A stretch of DNA of 64,000 bases from Qipengyuania spongiae (GTDB lineage Bacteria; Pseudomonadota; Alphaproteobacteria; Sphingomonadales; Sphingomonadaceae): positions 1,126,501-1,190,500 of the forward strand of contig NZ_CP092471.1 of the NCBI RefSeq assembly GCF_026168555.1. Reading direction: 5' to 3'. Below the pieces are notes generated by a model, which was not told the DNA's origin, ran no database searches, and was given only the letters and a program-made list of their open reading frames with translations. Below, in pieces: positions 40,751 to 50,100 of the stretch; the stretch's first letter is position 1, and every line of letters starts with the position of its first letter. The translations under genes and the position numbers were made by a program.

Positions 40751-40960
40751 CTATGGACTGACGGGATCGTCATCCTCCGAAAGGAGAACGATCGCCGCGG
40801 CGACCACGGCAATACCGGCAATGAAGACCAGCGAACTCTCGCCACCGATCCGATTGGCCCCTTCGACCGGGGCGGCTTCGCGCGATGCGATTTGTGCACC
40901 GAGCGGAGTCGCCACGAGAGTAAGGGCTGCCATCGGCAAGACGAGACGTCGCGAATTCAT
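40751..40960 (-). CDS. Small exported membrane protein, paralog 2
   Basis: A 69-residue protein with a signal peptide ending LGAQ (about 1-23), a linker with GGESS, one membrane helix (about 42-60) and the acidic tail EDDDPVSP. Its layout matches paralog 1, including the GG-x-SS before the helix and the D-rich, Pro-Ser ending. The ribosome site is weak. No function recognised. Confidence 0.72.
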   Translation of the reverse strand: MNSRRLVLPMAALTLVATPLGAQIASREAAPVEGANRIGGESSLVFIAGIAVVAAAIVLLSEDDDPVSP

Positions 40961-41084
40961 GATACCGGTCCAACTCCAATCGAGGGCACGATCATCCTGC
41001 CCATTGCGGAAACAATGCTTTAGGTTGGGTTAAAGTGCCCGATCAATCCTGCAATGTTCCCACGACTACGGATTTTGCTATCCG

Positions 41085-41102
41085 GTGTTGCCAGCGGGCA
41101 AC
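41085..41102. repeat. GTTGCC-N4-GGCAAC inverted repeat
   Basis: GTGTTGCC-AGCG-GGCAAC lies 16 nt beyond the amidohydrolase stop. The same 6-bp arms with 4-nt spacing occur in the clpB promoter (7428-7443). It could be a weak terminator stem or a protein-binding site. Confidence 0.45.
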
Positions 41103-41117
41103 GAAACCGTGGCCGAT

Positions 41118-42779
41118 CTATTCTTCGGCGCTGTAGACCCTGACGCCCGCCATCCAGGTCTCGAGCACCTTGGTCTCGCGCAGTTCGGCCGCTTCCACCA
41201 AAAGCGGATCGCGATCGACGAGAACGAAATCGGCGCGTTCGCCCGGCACCAGCCGACCGAACCGTCCTTCGGCGAAGCCTGCGAACGCCGCGTCCGCCGT
41301 GAAACCCGCCAGAGCCTGCTCCCGCGTCAGGCGCTGCTCTGGCAACCAGCCGCCGAACGGCTCGCCGGAGGCATCGGTCCGCGTGACGGCGGCGGCCATG
41401 CCGGGGAAGGGGTTCGGCGATTCGACCGGAGCGTCCGACCCGAAGGCGAGCTTGCCGCCGGCATCGAGGATGCTTTTCCAGGCATACGCGCCCCTGATCC
41501 GATCCGGGCCGAGCCGCGCTTCGGCCATGAGGCGATCAGAGGTCTGGTGGATCGGCTGGACCGAGGCGATGATGTCGTGTTCGCCGAAAAGCGGAAGGTC
41601 CGCCGGGTCGACGATCTGCGCGTGTTCGATCCGCCACCGCCGGTCGCCCGGATAGCTTTCGGCGATTTCATGAATGGCAGACAGGGCCTCGGCATTCGCG
41701 GCCGTGCCGATAGCATGGATCGCCGGCTGGAACTGTCCGGTCGCCGCACGCACGATGATGTTGCGCAGCTCTGCCGGTTGCAGCAGGGGCAAGCCCGTAT
41801 TGCCCGGATCGTCGGTATAGGGCTGCTTGAGCCATGCGCCCCGCGAACCCAACGCCCCGTCGAGATAGAGCTTCACTCCATTGAGCCGCAGGCGATCCTC
41901 GTAAAGCCACGGCGTCGGCCGCGCCCCCGCGATCAGTTCCATCGCATCGGCCCCGGCGGCGTAGGACATGATCCGCAAGGTCAGGCTGCCGCGATCGCCG
42001 GCCCGGCGGAAGGTCTGCCAGTCCTCGATCGTGGTGCCCATGTCCGCCACCGCAGTGATACCCATCGAATGGAGCAGCTTCTGCGCTTCGGCGAAGGCGA
42101 GGTCGCGCTCTGCCGGGCGGGGCGCGGGGATGGCGCGGGTGATCAGATCTTCCGCCGCATCGACGAAGACGCCGGAAGGCTGCCGTGATCCGACGATCCG
42201 CTCCATCCGACCACCAGCAGGCACTTCGCTTGTCGCGGTCACTCCGGCGGCTTCCAGAGCGAGCGTATTCGCCCACCCGGCATGGTTGTCCGCTCGGGCG
42301 AGATAAACCGGCCGGTCGGACACGGCGCGGTCGAGTTCTTCGGCGGTGGGGAAGCGGCCGAGCCCCCATCTCTCCTGGTTCCAGCCGCGTCCGAGAATCC
42401 AGGGCCGCGAGGGATTTTCGGCAGCGAAGCGACTGATCTTCGCGAGCGCTTCCTCGAGCGAATTCGTGTCCGACAGGTCGAGCGTGAGCTGTGCGACACC
42501 CAGGCCCATCACATGGACATGCGCGTCGATCAGACCGGGGATCAGAGTGCGGCCCTGCCCGTCGAGCTGGTAGTCCACCTGCCGAGGGCGCTTGTCCTCG
42601 CGGTCGAGCACCTGGCGGATGCGGCCGTCATCGTCGATCCACAGGGCGTTAAAACGATCGATCTCGCCGTTCTCGTCGATCCGGAGCCCCTCGACATTCT
42701 CGATCAGCTGATCGGCCAGAGCCGGCGAAGCGGCGGCGAGAAGAGCGGCGGTGGCGGCGGCCTTTAATGGAATCCTCAT
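41118..42779 (-). CDS. Exported amidohydrolase family protein
   Basis: A 553-residue metal-dependent hydrolase of the YtcJ/N-substituted formamide deformylase type. A signal peptide (1-22, ending ALA-D) suggests periplasmic location. The metal-binding DAHVHV has His87 and His89, and later His (IHAIGT, IEHAQIV) and FGSDAP complete the site. The substrate is probably an amide. It is a single gene divergent from ilvA (84 nt between starts). Confidence 0.9.
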   Translation of the reverse strand: MRIPLKAAATAALLAAASPALADQLIENVEGLRIDENGEIDRFNALWIDDDGRIRQVLDREDKRPRQVDYQLDGQGRTLIPGLIDAHVHVMGLGVAQLTLDLSDTNSLEEALAKISRFAAENPSRPWILGRGWNQERWGLGRFPTAEELDRAVSDRPVYLARADNHAGWANTLALEAAGVTATSEVPAGGRMERIVGSRQPSGVFVDAAEDLITRAIPAPRPAERDLAFAEAQKLLHSMGITAVADMGTTIEDWQTFRRAGDRGSLTLRIMSYAAGADAMELIAGARPTPWLYEDRLRLNGVKLYLDGALGSRGAWLKQPYTDDPGNTGLPLLQPAELRNIIVRAATGQFQPAIHAIGTAANAEALSAIHEIAESYPGDRRWRIEHAQIVDPADLPLFGEHDIIASVQPIHQTSDRLMAEARLGPDRIRGAYAWKSILDAGGKLAFGSDAPVESPNPFPGMAAAVTRTDASGEPFGGWLPEQRLTREQALAGFTADAAFAGFAEGRFGRLVPGERADFVLVDRDPLLVEAAELRETKVLETWMAGVRVYSAEE

Positions 42780-42863
42780 GCGGAGGCCGGTAGGACAAAC
42801 TCGCGGGCTCGAAAAGAGGCCAGAGATTGCGCCGCCATCCGGCTGGGCCTAAGCCGCGGCCCC

Positions 42864-44108
42864 ATGAACACGATTTCCTCCGCCACCGCGTCCGCCACCG
42901 AGCGGCTGACCCTTGACGATGTGCGCGCGGCTGCGACGCGCATCGAAGGCGCGGTGGTGAAAACGCCGATGCTGCATTCGCGGACATTGTCGAAGATCGC
43001 CGGAGCCGACATCTGGCTCAAATTCGAGAATCAGCAGTTCACCGCCGCCTACAAGGAGCGCGGTGCGCTCAACGCCCTGCTACTGATGGACGAGGCGCAG
43101 CGCGAGCGCGGCGTGATCGCGGCTTCGGCCGGCAATCACAGCCAGGGTCTGTCCTATCACGGTACGCGGCTTGGCGTTCCGGTGACCATCGTGATGCCGG
43201 CGACGACGCCGAGCGTGAAGATCATGCAGACCGAGAGCGTGGGCGGCCAGGTCGAGCTGTTCGGTGAAACCTTCGACGAGGCCTACGCCCATGCGCGCGA
43301 ACTGGAGCGCGAGCGGGGGCTGACCTTCGTCCACCCCTTCGACCATCCCCATGTCGCTGCTGGGCAGGGGACGGTCGCGCTGGAAATGCTGGAGGCCGAG
43401 CCGAGCCTCGACTGTCTCGTCGTGCCGATCGGCGGGGGCGGGCTGATGAGCGGGATGGCGACGGTCGCCCATGCGATCAATCCCGACATCGACCTTGTCG
43501 GTGTTCAGGCCGAGCTGTTCCCGTCGATGTATGCGCATCTGCGGGGCGCCGACATGGCCTGCGGGGGCAACACGCTTGCCGAAGGGATCGCGGTCAAGGC
43601 ACCAGGCGATTTCACTCGCGAGATCATCGCGGCGCTGGTCGACGAGGTCCTGCTGGTCGACGAACCCTCGCTCGAGCATGCGGTGTCCCTGCTGCTCCAG
43701 ATCGAGAAGACCGTGGTCGAGGGGGCGGGCGCCTCGGGCCTGGCCGCAGTGCTGTCGTACCCCGAGCGGTTCGCCGGCAAGAACATCGGCTTGGTCCTGT
43801 GCGGCGGCAATATCGACACGCGCCTTCTCGCGAATGTGCTCCTGCGCGACCTTGCGCGCAGCGGACGGATGGCGCGACTGCGGATCGAACTGCAAGACCG
43901 CCCCGGCGCGCTGTTCAGCGTGATGCGCGAGTTCAGTGCTCACAGCGTGAACATCATCGAGATCCATCACCAGCGCATCTTCACCTCGCTCCCCGCGAAG
44001 GGCCTGTTCACCGATATCGAGTGCGAGGCGAAGGACGCGGCACAGATTGACCATCTTGTCGAGACCTTGCGCGGTCAGGGCTATTCGGTGGAACCCTTCG
44101 TTCTCTAG
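42864..44108 (+). CDS. ilvA: Threonine ammonia-lyase with ACT domain
   Basis: A 414-residue PLP enzyme that converts threonine to 2-oxobutanoate. The Schiff-base Lys64 is in AAYKERG and the PLP phosphate loop is the GGGGL stretch (about 193-197). A single C-terminal ACT domain (from about 335) is the shorter form found in biodegradative or mixed types. It may act in isoleucine synthesis, but no other ilv gene is nearby. Confidence 0.93.
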   Translation: MNTISSATASATERLTLDDVRAAATRIEGAVVKTPMLHSRTLSKIAGADIWLKFENQQFTAAYKERGALNALLLMDEAQRERGVIAASAGNHSQGLSYHGTRLGVPVTIVMPATTPSVKIMQTESVGGQVELFGETFDEAYAHARELERERGLTFVHPFDHPHVAAGQGTVALEMLEAEPSLDCLVVPIGGGGLMSGMATVAHAINPDIDLVGVQAELFPSMYAHLRGADMACGGNTLAEGIAVKAPGDFTREIIAALVDEVLLVDEPSLEHAVSLLLQIEKTVVEGAGASGLAAVLSYPERFAGKNIGLVLCGGNIDTRLLANVLLRDLARSGRMARLRIELQDRPGALFSVMREFSAHSVNIIEIHHQRIFTSLPAKGLFTDIECEAKDAAQIDHLVETLRGQGYSVEPFVL

Positions 44109-44217
44109 GTCCGGCCGAATCGTGGTTAAGAAACTTTTACCGTGGCGGCGAAACATGCATAAGGGTGCCCGAACAGCAAACGCGCAACGATTCAGGCGAT
44201 AAGGACAGCAAGCACCC

Positions 44218-45060
44218 GTGTCGGCACCGATCCGTTTCCCCCGTTTCTTCGTCACCGCGCCGTCTCCGTGCCCCTATCTGCCCGGCAAGACCGAGCGGAA
44301 GGTTTTCACGGAACTGAAGGGCGAGGCGGCGGACGAGCTGAACGAGGCGCTCGGCCGCATCGGGTTCCGCCGCAGCCAGACGGTGGCCTACCGTCCCAGC
44401 TGCCTCGATTGCCAGGCCTGCGTGTCGGTCCGCGTGGTGGCCGGCGAATTCCGGCCCTCCAGCACGCAGAAACGCAATTTGAAGAACAACGGCGATCTCG
44501 TGGCGACCGAATGCCGCCCGTGGGCCACCGCCGAACAGTTCGAGCTGCTCCAGCGCTATCTCGCCGTCCGTCATCCCGGCGGCGGGATGACGCATATGGA
44601 AGAGAACGATTTTGCGGATATGGTGGAACACTCCCCCGTATCGAGCTACATGATCGAATATCGGGAGCCGGGAATCGGCTCGCGTCAGGGTCGCCTGGTG
44701 GGTGCGTGCCTCACGGATTACCAGGGTGACGGGCTGTCGATGATCTACAGCTTCTACGATCCCGAACACAAGGCGCGCGCGGGACTTGGGAACTATATCA
44801 TTCTCGATCACATGCGGCGCGCCAGCGAACGTGGGTTGCCTTACGTGTATCTCGGATACTGGGTCCGCGGATCGCAGCGGATGCAGTACAAGGTGCGCTA
44901 CCGCCCGCTCGAGCGGCTTACTCGCAATGGATGGGAGCGCATGTCCGACGACGAGCACAAGCGCCTCATCGCCGCTGCCACCACGCCGGGCGGATCGCGG
45001 AAGCGCGAGGAGCTGCCGAGCAAGGACGGGCAACCTGCCGAGTATCACCTGGCCGGCTGA
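44218..45060 (+). CDS. bpt: Aspartate/glutamate leucyltransferase (ATE/Bpt)
   Basis: A 280-residue aminoacyl-tRNA-protein transferase that adds Leu to N-terminal Asp or Glu, marking proteins for Clp degradation. The N-terminal Cys-containing CPYLPGK and the [12 protein letters not shown] stretch are typical of the ATE N domain; [11 protein letters not shown] and [11 protein letters not shown] are typical of the C domain. It starts with GTG at 44218. Its stop is immediately followed by tamA, which probably starts with an ATT 1 nt later. Confidence 0.93.
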   Translation: MSAPIRFPRFFVTAPSPCPYLPGKTERKVFTELKGEAADELNEALGRIGFRRSQTVAYRPSCLDCQACVSVRVVAGEFRPSSTQKRNLKNNGDLVATECRPWATAEQFELLQRYLAVRHPGGGMTHMEENDFADMVEHSPVSSYMIEYREPGIGSRQGRLVGACLTDYQGDGLSMIYSFYDPEHKARAGLGNYIILDHMRRASERGLPYVYLGYWVRGSQRMQYKVRYRPLERLTRNGWERMSDDEHKRLIAAATTPGGSRKREELPSKDGQPAEYHLAG

Positions 45061-45061
45061 G

Positions 45062-47194
45062 ATTGCCTTCCGTACAGGTCTGAAAGCCGCTGTCGGTGCC
45101 CTCGCGCTGACGCAGGCGGCTTCGCTGTGCGCGCAGGATTTGCAGCTGGAGGACCTGATTCCGGACAGCGCGGTCGAAAATCCCGACGCCTGGGCGGACG
45201 AAGGCGCGGAAACCGGGGTCGAGGATGCCGCTCCGGCCGTCGATCCCGACACGCCGATCGACCCTCTGCCGGGCGAGACGATCGCCTGGCCCGACGAGAT
45301 CGAGTTGCCGCCCCTCGAACCGCTCGCGCCTGAGGAGGATATCGAATTCGCCGATCTCGAGATCGCCGGACCGCAGGTGGCGTTCAGCGAGGCCGATACC
45401 CGACAGATTACCGACGAACTCGTTCTCGGCTTCCCGCAGCAGGAGCCGCCTTTCAGCGCGGACGGAGATTTTGTCGAGCGCTTCGCCGCGCTGTCCACGA
45501 TTAGGGAACTCGACACCGACGAGGACAATCTCGCCCAGTTGGGCGCGCGCGCACGCGAGGACGAGGAGCTGCTCGTCGAACTCCTGCGGGTCTATGGCTA
45601 TTACGATGGCCAGGTCGTGCGCAGCATCGGCGGGACGGAACCGGGCACCGAGGGTGGGGCGGGGGGCGTGGCAGCGCGGCCTGTGGTGCGTTTCGACGTG
45701 ATTCCCGGCGAACGCTATACTTTCGGCACGATCGATCTCGGCAATCTCGCAAGCGCCCCGGACGCCGAGGTGCTGCGGGACAGTTTCGAGATCCGTCCCG
45801 GCGACCCCCTCGACAGCGATCGGATCGTCGCCGAGCAGGCCGATCTCGACCGGATGCTCGGCGAAACCGGATATGTCTTCGCCGCTCTCGACGCGCCGGA
45901 GCTGCTGATCGATCACGACCGGATCGAGGGCGATCTCACGCTCTCCGTCGAACCGAACGGCAAATATGTCTTCGGCGAGATCACGAGCAACGATCCCGAA
46001 TTTCTCTCGGGCCCGCACTTTGCGACCATCGCGCGCTTCGAGCCGGGCGATATCTATCAGCGCACGCTCGAATTCGATCTGCGCCGCGCGATCACCGCGA
46101 CCGGCCTCGTCTCTTCCGTGACGGTCACTCCGCGCGAGGTCGTACCGCCCGTCGGCGGCGAGCCCGGTACTGTGGCGATGGACGTCGAGATCGAACGGGC
46201 CGAGCTTCGCACGATCGCCGGCGCCATCGGCTACGGTTCGGAGGAGGGCATCCGCGTCCAGGCAAGCTGGGAGCATCGCAACCTCTTTCCGCCCGAAGGA
46301 TCGCTGCGGCTGCGGGGCATCGTCGGCACGCAAGAGCAGCTGGCGGGCATCACTTTCCGCAAGAACAATTTCGGCGGGCGCGACCGCGTCCTGACGGTTG
46401 ACGGCTTCGCCACCACGATCGACAGCCCGGCCTTCGACGCGCGGACCGTGTCGCTGGTTGCCACCTACGAACAGCTTTCGACCCTGCTGTTCCAGAAGCC
46501 GGTCAGCTGGTCGGGCGGCATCGAACTGGTCGCCACCGACGAACGCCCGCCGGTCGTGGACGGCATTGCCCAGCCGCGCGAGACCTTCTTTGTGGCCGCG
46601 CTTCCCGGCTTCGCGCAGGTCGACACCAGCGACGACCTGCTCGATCCCACGCGCGGTTTCCGCCTGTCGGCGCGGCTTTCCCCCGAAGTCTCGCGCAGCA
46701 ACCGGACCCAGGATTTCTATCTCCGTGCGCGGATCGACGGCAGTCACTACCAGCAGGTCAGCGACCGGGTCGTGCTGGCCGGCCGCGTCGCGGTGGGCTC
46801 CATCCCCGGCGCCCCGCTCGGCGCCATCGCCCCCTCGCGCCGGTATTATGCCGGCGGCGGTGGTTCGGTTCGCGGCTACGGTTTTCGCGAGATCGGCCCG
46901 GTCAACATCGTGGGCGAGCCTTCGGGCGGACGTTCGCTGGTCGAGGTTGCGGCCGAAGCGCGCATCCGCACGGGCCTCTTCGACGGTGCGGTCTCGGTCG
47001 TGCCCTTCATCGATGCGGGCTCCGTCAGCCCCTCGGTCACACCCGATTTCGACGAGATCAAGGTCGGGGCCGGGATCGGCGTGCGCTACACCACCGGATT
47101 CGGGCCGATCCGGGTCGATGTCGGTGTTCCCATCAATCCCGATCCGGACGATTCCCCGGTGGCGGTGTACGTTTCGCTCGGACAGGCCTTCTGA
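45062..47194 (+). CDS. tamA: Translocation and assembly module TamA
   Basis: A 710-residue Omp85-family outer-membrane protein: signal peptide (MAFRTGLK, hydrophobic core, cut before Gln26 at LCA-Q), an acidic Pro/Asp-rich leader (about 30-100), POTRA-type domains (about 115-390) and a C-terminal 16-strand barrel with RRYYAGGGGSVRGY and a final Phe. It works with TamB in outer-membrane assembly. No ATG, GTG or TTG stands before the signal peptide; ATT at 45062 is the natural start (CTG in the bpt end is another choice). Its stop overlaps tamB by 1 nt. Confidence 0.88.
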   Translation: MAFRTGLKAAVGALALTQAASLCAQDLQLEDLIPDSAVENPDAWADEGAETGVEDAAPAVDPDTPIDPLPGETIAWPDEIELPPLEPLAPEEDIEFADLEIAGPQVAFSEADTRQITDELVLGFPQQEPPFSADGDFVERFAALSTIRELDTDEDNLAQLGARAREDEELLVELLRVYGYYDGQVVRSIGGTEPGTEGGAGGVAARPVVRFDVIPGERYTFGTIDLGNLASAPDAEVLRDSFEIRPGDPLDSDRIVAEQADLDRMLGETGYVFAALDAPELLIDHDRIEGDLTLSVEPNGKYVFGEITSNDPEFLSGPHFATIARFEPGDIYQRTLEFDLRRAITATGLVSSVTVTPREVVPPVGGEPGTVAMDVEIERAELRTIAGAIGYGSEEGIRVQASWEHRNLFPPEGSLRLRGIVGTQEQLAGITFRKNNFGGRDRVLTVDGFATTIDSPAFDARTVSLVATYEQLSTLLFQKPVSWSGGIELVATDERPPVVDGIAQPRETFFVAALPGFAQVDTSDDLLDPTRGFRLSARLSPEVSRSNRTQDFYLRARIDGSHYQQVSDRVVLAGRVAVGSIPGAPLGAIAPSRRYYAGGGGSVRGYGFREIGPVNIVGEPSGGRSLVEVAAEARIRTGLFDGAVSVVPFIDAGSVSPSVTPDFDEIKVGAGIGVRYTTGFGPIRVDVGVPINPDPDDSPVAVYVSLGQAF

Positions 47195-50100
47195 TGGCGG
47201 ACGAGAGCGTGACCGACATCGATCTCGTGCCGGACGAGGCGCCTTCGCCGCGCCGGCGTTCGCAGCTCGGCAGGTTCGCCAGATGGTCACTGGGGATCCT
47301 GGCGGCCCTCCTGCTGCTGATCGTCGGCGGGCTGGTGGTGCTGAACACTCCGGTGGGCGAGCGTTTTCTTGCAAGCCGCATCGCCGCGACCACGCTGCCC
47401 AACGGGCTCAACATCCGCATCGGGCGGATCGATGGCAATCTCTACGGACGCGCAGTGCTGCACGATGTCGTGCTGTCCGATCCGCAGGGCGAATTCCTCG
47501 CCATCCCACGCGCCGAAGTCGACTGGAACCCGGGCGCATGGCTGCGCGATCGGCTGGAGATCGACGAATTCATCGCCCGGCGCGCCACGATGAGCCGGAT
47601 CCCGCAATTCCTACCAAGCGAGGAAGACGGACCGATCCTCCCCGGTTTCGACATCGCGATCGGACGACTCGAAATCGACCGTCTGACCCTTGCCGCCGGC
47701 ATCGCGGGCGAGCGTCCGCAGACCGTCGATCTCGTGGCGCAGGCCCGGGTCGAGGACCGGCGGCTGATGCTGGCGACCCGCGGATCACTGGGCGCGACCG
47801 ACCGCTTCGTCTTCCGCATCGATGCCGAACCCGATGGCGACGTCTTCGATCTCGGCCTCGATTACCGCGCCGGTGCCGATGGCGCCGTGGCGGGTCTGCT
47901 CGGCCTCGACGAAGCCTATCGTGCGCGCATCGTGGGCGACGGGACGTGGTCGCGCTGGGACGGCGCGCTGGTGGTTCGCCGGGGCGAGGAGCGATTCGCC
48001 GCGCTGCGCCTCACCAACCGGGCCGGTCGCTTCGGCCTGCTCGGCCAGATCGAGCCCGGCGACGTTCTGAGCGGCGCGCTGGCCTCCGCGCTCGGGGAGA
48101 CGGTTTCGCTCAGGGCCGAGGCCACCATCGACAACCGGCAGTTCGACGGAAGCTATGCGCTGCGCGGCCGGGCGCTCGCGCTCGACGCGCAGGGGCTCGT
48201 CGATCTCGCGGAAAAACGGGTCGAGGATCTGGCGTTCGACGCGCGCCTGACCGATCCGACGCCCTTTGGCCGCAATCTGCGGCTCGAGAATGCACGGCTT
48301 GCAGGCACGGCGGACGGCGATTTCCGGGACCTGTCGATCGACCACCGGCTGAGCCTCGGGCGGCTGGTCAGCGGCTCGGTCCAGGTCACCGGGCTGACGC
48401 AGCGCGGCACTATGACCTATGACGGTTCGCGCTGGCGCCTGCCGCTTGCAGCGAGCGTCGAGCGGGTCCGGACCGGGCAGGTCCTGCTCGATCCCAGGCT
48501 CGCGCGTGGACGGATCGGGGGTTCGCTCGTGCTGACGGGCAGCCGCCTGCTGTCCGACGATCTGCGGATCACCTTTCCCGACACCGATGCCGCGCTGGCG
48601 CTGAGAGGGAATCTCTCGACCGGAATCTATCGCTTTGCCGGGGACCTGCGCGCCCGCCAGCTTGCCTTCGAAAATGTCGGTCGCGCGAACGGATCGGCGC
48701 GGATCGACGTGACCTTCGGCGGCGCGAGCCCGTGGGACCTGCGCGCAGAGGTCGATGCGCGCGTGTCCCCGGTAAGCAATGCGACGATCGCCAATCTGGT
48801 GGGCGATCCGATCCGCGTGCGCGGCGGCATCCGCATCGGCGCGCGCACACCGCTCGCCTTCAACGATCTCGCGATCGCGGCGAGCAAGCTCACCGCCACG
48901 CTCGACGGACGGGTGGAGCAGGGTACGACCAGCGTCGCGGGGGCGGGACGCCATGTCGACTACGGACCGTTCACGATCGAAGGGTCGCTTGGTGCCGAGG
49001 GGCCGAATGCCGTGCTCGTCTTCGCCAACCCTGTCCCGGCGGCGGGTCTGCGCGACGTGCGTCTCGCAATCTCGCCGAACGCGGAGGGCTTCCGCATCGA
49101 GACCGAGGGCCAGTCCACCCTCGGTCCGTTCGAAGGTCTGCTGGGCCTCTATGCGCCGTCCGGAGGACCGACGCGGATCGCGATCGAGGGGCTGGCTGTC
49201 ACCAACACGCAGGTTCGCGGCGACGTGACGCTTACCGAGGGCGGCCTGGCAGGCAATCTGGCACTGTCCGGCGGAGGCCTCAGCGGTACAATCGGGCTGG
49301 AGCCGCGCGGCGGCGGACAGGGTCTGGATGTCGCGCTGACCGCGCGCAATGCGCGTTTCGGCGGGAAGACCCCGCTCCTGATCACGCGCGCGGACATAAG
49401 AGGGGCCGGCCTGATCGCGGAGGGTAACACCACCTTTTCCGGAACGGCGCGCGGTGCAGGCCTCAATTACGGCTCGCTCTTCCTCGGAAGGTTCGCCGCG
49501 CAGGGCGAATTGCGCAACGGCACCGGCCGAGTTGACGCCGCGGTGGCCGGCCGGCGGGGGGGCAGCTTCCGGATGGACCTCAATGCCGGGATCACGCCGC
49601 AACGCATCGCACTCGCGGCGCGCGGCGAATTTGCCGGCCGCCGCATCACCATGCCCCGCCGCGCCGTCCTGACCCGGCTCGAGGGGGGCGGGTGGCAGCT
49701 GGCGCGCAGCCAGGTGAATTACGGCGATGGCGGGATGATCGCGAGCGGACGGTTCGGCGGACAGGAAACCGCGCTCGACCTGCGCCTGTCGCAGATGCCG
49801 TTGTCGCTGCTCGACATCGCGGTGCGCGATATCGGCCTCGGCGGAACGATCTCCGGCATAGTCGAATACGGCATCGGGGCGGGCAATCTGCCGCGCGGCC
49901 AGGCGCGGGTGAAGATCGACAACCTCACGCGGTCGGGACTGATCCTGTCCTCGCGCCCGGTAGATCTCGCTCTGGTCGGCGATCTCGACACCGATCGGCT
50001 CGTGGCGCGGGCAGTGCTGCGCAACAGCGACATCCAGCGGGGGCGCATCCAGGCGCTGATCGCGAACCTCCCGTCCGGCGGCGACCTCGTTCAGCGGTTG

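Noticed and set aside
44966..47374. 802-residue minus-strand open frame over tamA
   Set aside because: Antisense to a recognisable Omp85 protein; no domain of its own.
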